From: Spirochaetota bacterium
Lineage (GTDB): Bacteria; Spirochaetota; Spirochaetia; Treponematales; UBA12059
Assembly: GCA_029565815.1 (NCBI GenBank)
Contig: JAKQNL010000133.1
Location: forward strand, 1 to 9,866
DNA: 9,866 bases
Direction of reading: 5' to 3'
Positions within the stretch are counted from its first letter, which is position 1, and each line of letters opens with the position of its first letter. Under the pieces are notes generated by a model, which was not told the DNA's origin, ran no database searches, and saw only the letters and a list, made by a program, of their open reading frames with translations. A program made the translations under genes and the position numbers. Shown here one piece after another: positions 7,222-9,866 of the stretch.

Positions 7222-7245
7222 TAGCGTGGTTTGCTCTAGCCGGCC

Positions 7246-8574
7246 TTAAAGCCCGGCCTTTACCTCATCCAGCTCCTTCTTAACCCGCAGGTACTCGGTG
7301 TTAAGCCTAGACATACGCAGGTTGAGCCTGGCAAGACGCTGGGCCAACAGCCTTGCCAGGAATATACCGTAGTGCGGATTGTCGCGGATAAGGTTTACAA
7401 AATCCTGCTTGGATATGCGTATTAAGGTGCTCTTGCCCTTGGACAGCACGGTGGCGGAACGCCGATTCGATAACAAAAAGCTCATTTCGCCCAGGAACAT
7501 ATCATCGGGCGTAAGCGCAGACACCAGCTTGCCCTTGGAATACACGTACAGCGTGCCGGACACGATGTAATATAGGTAATCCGACTCTTCGCCCTCGGAA
7601 CACACATACTGTCCATCTTGGAAAGCTAGCTCCTGGGACACGCTGAAAATGGCCGGGATAGTGTTGGACTCGTTCTTCTGGTGCTCAACCTCGAAGCTTA
7701 CCTCGTTGCCCTTGTCGTTGTAGGACAAACGCTGTACGTACAGCTCGGCCATTTTCATGCCCATGCCGTGCAGCTCCGGCTGCTCCCGCTTAGCCGCTAG
7801 CCTTGCTCGCCAGTCAAAGCCCTCGCCCTCGTCCCTAACCATAAACCGACTCCATTCTGCGGTTATGGTATAGGTGAAATACACCTTGCGCGACCTCACC
7901 TCGGGCGATTTGTTCTTTTCCCGAATCAGGTCCATGATATCGCCGTTGCCTTCCAGCCAGGAAGTTTTCTCGTCATAACTAATTTTGCAGTTACCGTGCT
8001 CGATAGCATTAATAAGAAGCTCCAAAAGCGCAACATGCAGCTTCTCTTTAACATCAGAGTTGATAAGGTTTGCATTGAATAAATAATTGGTGACCAAGTT
8101 TGCGTAGGTCGTTATGTCCAAAGGATCATTGTCTATAACAAAAGACCCGGCGATATTTTTTATAAGGTGCTGTTGTATACCGCGCTGGAATAGGATTTGC
8201 TTGTTCTGCCTAAGGATTTTAAGAAGCCGGATAAATCCCCTGTCAACTTCCCGCCGCTTGAGCGTTGCTATGACATTCTGACCGGCCATAGCCGACAGCA
8301 GCTCTTTCTCATCGATATTGTCGTGGATGGCAACCAATCCGCCGTAATACAACCACGGATCCTGGCGGATTTCCTCCATGATGCCCTTTGCATCGATCTT
8401 TGGATCCGAAAAGTTGACTATCTTGATCTCTGGCAGATCGTACTTGAGGAAGGCCAGCACCTCGTCTTTACTGGTCATAAAAACCGGTGAAAATTCCGAC
8501 CCAAAAACCGCACATTGTGATTTTATGAACTCATTGAGCTTGGTATCGCTAGAAATAATCGGAACTTTTCGCAT
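7246..8574 (-). CDS. Signalling protein: receiver-like region, GHKL ATPase and cyclic-nucleotide-binding domain
   Basis: I place the start at the ATG at 8574-8572 (442 residues, MRKVPIISSD...), because AAGGA (minus strand, 8585-8581) stands six bases upstream. An in-frame start at 8679 would add 35 poorly conserved-looking residues, has no ribosome site and nearly reaches the tRNA. Residues 1-115 look like a receiver-type fold, but the phospho-acceptor position reads VNFSDP rather than the usual LLD. Residues about 175-297 form a GHKL ATPase of the RsbW/histidine-kinase type: N box LLELLINAIEHGN (Glu185, Asn189), G1 box DEGEGFD (248-254) and G2 box HGMGMKMA (269-276). No phospho-acceptor His box is evident. 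Residues about 309-415 form a CRP-like cyclic-nucleotide-binding domain. LGEMSFL...RRSATV supplies Glu363, Arg372 and Ser373, equivalent to the cAMP contacts Glu72, Arg82 and Ser83 of CRP. The end is a predicted coiled coil. No DNA-binding domain follows. A role as a nucleotide-gated anti-sigma or serine kinase is inference. Confidence 0.88.
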   Translation of the reverse strand: MRKVPIISSDTKLNEFIKSQCAVFGSEFSPVFMTSKDEVLAFLKYDLPEIKIVNFSDPKIDAKGIMEEIRQDPWLYYGGLVAIHDNIDEKELLSAMAGQNVIATLKRREVDRGFIRLLKILRQNKQILFQRGIQQHLIKNIAGSFVIDNDPLDITTYANLVTNYLFNANLINSDVKEKLHVALLELLINAIEHGNCKISYDEKTSWLEGNGDIMDLIREKNKSPEVRSRKVYFTYTITAEWSRFMVRDEGEGFDWRARLAAKREQPELHGMGMKMAELYVQRLSYNDKGNEVSFEVEHQKNESNTIPAIFSVSQELAFQDGQYVCSEGEESDYLYYIVSGTLYVYSKGKLVSALTPDDMFLGEMSFLLSNRRSATVLSKGKSTLIRISKQDFVNLIRDNPHYGIFLARLLAQRLARLNLRMSRLNTEYLRVKKELDEVKAGL

Positions 8575-8685
8575 GGAGCATCCTTGTGTAAGAGTCTTTG
8601 CCTTCAGATAATCGGCAAAGTACCCCCATCGATTGACTTTTTTTGCCCTCCTGTGGATAATATCACCCGTTACAAGCATTTTCTT

Positions 8686-8759
8686 GGGCTCTTAGCTCAG
8701 TTGGTTAGAGCTGCGGACTCATAACCCGTCGGTCCCTGGTTCAAGTCCAGGAGGGCCCA
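8686..8759 (+). tRNA. tRNA with CAT anticodon (tRNA-Ile2 or elongator tRNA-Met)
   Basis: A full cloverleaf folds. The acceptor is GGGCTCT (8686-8692) with AGGGCCC (8752-8758), and A8759 is the discriminator. The D stem is GCTC/GAGC. The anticodon stem is GCGGA (8713-8717) with CCCGT (8725-8729), around the loop CTCATAA with CAT at 8720-8722. The T stem is CCTGG (8735-8739) with CCAGG (8747-8751) around TTCAAGT. CCA is not encoded. The anticodon stem has an A31-C39 mismatch and a G27-T43 wobble. The wording GGTTCAAGTCCAG and the C4-G69 pair resemble the minor isoleucine tRNA, whose C34 is converted to lysidine, but elongator Met remains possible; the initiator is unlikely because C1-A72 is absent. 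Confidence 0.93.
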
Positions 8760-8760
8760 A

Positions 8761-8798
8761 AAAAAGCCGTTTCGTCCATAGTGGCGGAACGGCTTTTT
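8761..8798 (+). terminator. Rho-independent terminator of the tRNA gene
   Basis: GCCGTTTCG (8766-8774) pairs with CGGAACGGC (8785-8793), with one T-G wobble. The A-run before the stem and the five T after it (8794-8798) extend the helix. The same hairpin has a T-run on the minus strand as well, so it could work in both directions. It starts directly after the tRNA discriminator base. Confidence 0.85.
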
Positions 8799-8804
8799 CA
8801 ATAA

Positions 8805-8824
8805 GGCCCTCCTGGACTTGAACC
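8805..8824 (-). repeat. Inverted copy of the tRNA T-arm/acceptor 3' end
   Basis: GGCCCTCCTGGACTTGAACC is the exact reverse complement of 8738-8757, which covers the T loop, the 3' T stem and the 3' acceptor strand of the tRNA. Similarity continues weakly to about 8832 with a one-base shift. Duplicated tRNA 3' ends are the usual trace of site-specific integration into a tRNA gene, but they are normally direct repeats. Here the copy is inverted. It cannot fold as a tRNA, because the 5' T-stem strand no longer matches. Confidence 0.8.
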
Positions 8825-9052
8825 GAGGGTCCGCGCCGCGAATGCGGCGAAAAGCGCGCAGGGACGCGCGCGGCAGGACCCGAAGGCGGGCTGGAGGGCG
8901 GGCACAGCAAGTGCAAGCCCGGAAGCCAAGTCATCCCATAGCCCAAAATAATTCCTTTTAGAATAAGGAATTAAGACAAGCAAATCTGAAATGCTACCCC
9001 CAAAAAGACGCATTTCCTCTGGGTGTGCCAAAAGTGTTCCAAAGGGGGAGCT
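8825..9052. other. GC-rich multi-hairpin patch and integrase leader, no gene
   Basis: Positions 8827-8881 can fold as a three-way junction. The outer stem is GGGTCC/GGACCC (8827-8832, 8876-8881). Inside it are CGCCGC/GCGGCG (8834-8839, 8844-8849) with loop GAAT and GCGCGC/GCGCGC (8854-8859, 8866-8871). A weaker stem GCAC/GTGC lies at 8902-8914. A separate AT-rich dyad, TAATTCCTT with AAGGAATTA (8949-8957, 8965-8973), lies 80 bases before the integrase remnant and could be its operator or a terminator for the minus strand, although no T-run follows. I see no convincing coding frame. Confidence 0.5.
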
Positions 9053-9361
9053 ATGCGCCTTTTCTATTTATCCCGTCGTAACAAGTCAGGCTGTTGGTAT
9101 GTCGCATTCCGGGACGCAGGAAGCGGCCTTGTTGGAACCAAACATACTACAGGCACCACCGACCGCAAAATGGCCGAACAGATCGCCCATACATGGCTGC
9201 GAGATGGTATCCCCACTGGTTCATCTACTAAATCCACGGAGTTTGCCGATTAGATACATACTTATTGGCAACACTACGCGTTGCAAGTAAACCGGGTCAT
9301 TAGGTCCTTCATACCCGCCCGACTAGTTAAGCAGCACGCGCAAGCGTGTCTGCTTGAATAA
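9053..9361 (+). pseudogene. Tyrosine recombinase (integrase) remnant, N-terminal part with in-frame TAG
   Basis: From ATG 9053 the frame reads MRLFYLSRRNKSGCWYVAF, then STGT-like residues (KHTTGTTDRKMAEQIAHTWLRDG), which is the N-terminal arm of a spirochaete-type phage integrase as I recognise it. A TAG ends this after 66 residues at 9251-9253. The frame continues past it as IHTYWQHYALQVNRVI to a TAA at 9359-9361, and the first residues look like a plausible continuation of the core-binding domain. The catalytic domain with the Arg-His-Arg-Tyr residues is absent, so the gene is dead. GGGGGAG (9044-9050) is unusually close to the ATG. A GTG at 9023 would add ten residues. Its place 294 bases after a tRNA with a duplicated 3' end fits a degraded integrative element. 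Family recognition rests on memory of the motif pattern, not on a search. Confidence 0.7.
9329..9355. repeat. Hairpin 1 of cluster, T bulge
   Basis: AAGCAG-CACGC (9329-9339), loop GCAA (9340-9343), then GCGTG, an unpaired T9349, and CTGCTT (9350-9355). There are 11 paired positions, and the loop is of the stable GNRA type. It overlaps the readthrough end of the integrase remnant. Confidence 0.8.
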
Positions 9362-9365
9362 ATCA

Positions 9366-9396
9366 CTTTTATCACCGCGAAAGTCGGTGATAAAAG
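9366..9396. repeat. Hairpin 2 of cluster, T bulge
   Basis: CTTTTATCACCG (9366-9377) pairs perfectly with CGGTGATAAAAG (9385-9396). Inside, C9378 and G9383 close a GAAA loop and leave T9384 unpaired on the 3' arm. This is the longest uninterrupted stem of the cluster (12 bp). Confidence 0.85.
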
Positions 9397-9407
9397 ATTC
9401 CTGTATA

Positions 9408-9437
9408 CGATTGCAGCGCCAAAGGCGTCTGCAATCG
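9408..9437. repeat. Hairpin 3 of cluster, T bulge
   Basis: CGATTGCAG (9408-9416) pairs with CTGCAATCG (9429-9437). The inner CGCC/GGCG stem (9417-9420, 9424-9427) has the loop AAA, and T9428 is unpaired on the 3' arm. It has 13 paired positions. Confidence 0.85.
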
Positions 9438-9449
9438 TGCTCTTTGACA

Positions 9450-9546
9450 TCACCAGTACTCCCAGTGGGGGTGACGTAGAAGCGTCACGCATAGCGTGAC
9501 CTTCGGAGTCAGGGGAGCGGCCGTAGAACGCGGCGGCCTGTTCCCC
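9450..9546. repeat. Hairpins 4-6 of cluster
   Basis: Three more foldbacks follow without a gap. A weak one is at 9450-9474 (TCACC with GGTGA, inner ACT/AGT). Positions 9479-9504 fold as GAAG/CTTC and GTCACGC/GCGTGAC with loop ATA, and C9483 is unpaired on the 5' arm. In 9512-9546, GGGGAGC pairs with GTTCCCC (one G-T), T9539 is unpaired, and GGCCG (9519-9523) pairs with CGGCC (9534-9538). The last one repeats the 3'-arm T bulge of hairpins 1-3. No reading frame on either strand explains the structure. Confidence 0.65.
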
Positions 9547-9605
9547 GCAACAATCAGCTTGGTTCTGGTGCCAGGCGCTCCCCCTTTTGCATTGAATTAA
9601 TCCTG

Positions 9606-9866
9606 GTGCTCGACCGTTACCCAGTCGAGCGCGGCAACCGCACGGAAAAGCGGAACGCGTGGGGTGCCATCAAGTATGCGTACGATGAAGAAAGCCGCAT
9701 GCTAAGCGAGGGCCGTCGCGCGTACAGCTATGACGAAAATGGCAGTCTTGTTAAAGAGTCCTTGGGCCTTGAAAGCATCACCTACCGCTACGACGAGGAA
9801 CGCCGGCTGATAGAAGCAAAGGCGGAAGAACCGTCGCTGTGGGGCCGCTGTCATAATGACGGCCTT
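9606..9866 (+). CDS. RHS/YD-repeat protein fragment (3' end outside window)
   Basis: The frame starting at positions divisible by 3 is open from 9495 to the window edge. Recognisable RHS/YD sequence begins about 9630: RGNRTEKRNAWGAIKYAYD, then YSYDENGSLV and YRYDEERRLIEA, three successive YD units with the G-N or G/R-L ending typical of the repeat. RHS proteins are large secreted or wall-linked shells that often carry a C-terminal toxin. Here only an internal stretch is seen. The listed start, GTG 9606, is arbitrary: no ribosome site precedes it, the first ATG is at 9699, and a true RHS gene would have a long N-terminal part. The fragment is therefore probably an orphan or displaced RHS tip, or a pseudogene, lying directly behind the hairpin cluster. 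What follows beyond 9866 decides this. Confidence 0.7.
   Translation, partial: MLDRYPVERGNRTEKRNAWGAIKYAYDEESRMLSEGRRAYSYDENGSLVKESLGLESITYRYDEERRLIEAKAEEPSLWGRCHNDGL

Noticed and set aside
7239..7257. GCCGG/CCGGC hairpin overlapping the stop codon of the signalling gene, as a terminator
   Set aside because: The stem is only five base pairs and there is no T-run on the minus strand.
8575..8679. Upstream in-frame start that would lengthen the signalling protein by 35 residues
   Set aside because: There is no Shine-Dalgarno sequence at 8679, while AAGGA stands six bases before the ATG at 8574.
8719..8946. Minus-strand open frame of 75 codons ending in GPPGLEPGTDGL
   Set aside because: It runs through the tRNA and its inverted copy. 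That peptide is the well-known false translation of a tRNA 3' half, and there is no ribosome site.
9251..9253. TAG read as pyrrolysine or a programmed readthrough codon in the integrase
   Set aside because: The gene also lacks its whole catalytic domain, so ordinary decay is enough.
9274..9492. Minus-strand open frame of 72 codons across the hairpins
   Set aside because: It has no ribosome site and no recognisable motif, and it coincides with tandem inverted repeats, which explain the sequence better.
9329..9546. CRISPR array
   Set aside because: The hairpins do not repeat a common sequence and there are no regular spacers or cas genes.

Overview
The window reads like a chromosomal segment of a moderately GC-rich spirochaete, probably a Treponema relative. 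This rests on gene style, an integrase fragment whose N-terminus resembles those of treponeme integrases, and a short RpoD/RpoS-like sigma factor. The assignment is an inference, because no rRNA or other decisive marker is present.

Layout. 1-918: 3' part of a glycogen debranching enzyme (GlgX/isoamylase type). 1012-1683: small TPR-like protein ending in a SEC-C zinc motif. 1684-1978: regulatory intergenic region with two identical 17-bp palindromes and a consensus sigma-54 promoter. 1979-2848: sigma-70 family factor with a strong terminator at 2900-2936. 2970-5689 (minus): a tldD-tldE/pmbA metalloprotease operon with a 4-base overlap. 5827-7076 (plus): an MgtC/SapB membrane protein followed by a DinB-fold protein. 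7076-7221: a 146-bp inverted-repeat element flanked by TA, resembling a mariner/IS630-type MITE. 7246-8574 (minus): a three-module signalling protein with a receiver-like region, a GHKL ATPase and a cyclic-nucleotide-binding domain. 8686-8759: a CAT-anticodon tRNA with its terminator.

Downstream of the tRNA the window becomes accessory-like. It holds an inverted 20-bp duplicate of the tRNA 3' end, a GC-rich multi-hairpin patch, a broken tyrosine-recombinase gene with a premature TAG, a run of back-to-back hairpins (9329-9546), and an RHS/YD-repeat coding fragment that runs off the right edge. I read this as the remains of one or more tRNA-targeted insertions.

The best candidate for a noteworthy system is the regulatory unit at 1816-2848. 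A textbook enhancer-type pair of palindromes, 32 bp apart centre to centre, lies about 110-140 bp upstream of a consensus -24/-12 promoter. Its predicted transcript starts only about 14 bases before the ATG of an alternative-type sigma-70 factor. This suggests an RpoN-to-sigma-70 cascade similar in logic to the Borrelia RpoN-RpoS pathway, but with clear activator sites. Second in interest is the hairpin cluster, where four of the hairpins share a single unpaired T on the 3' arm.
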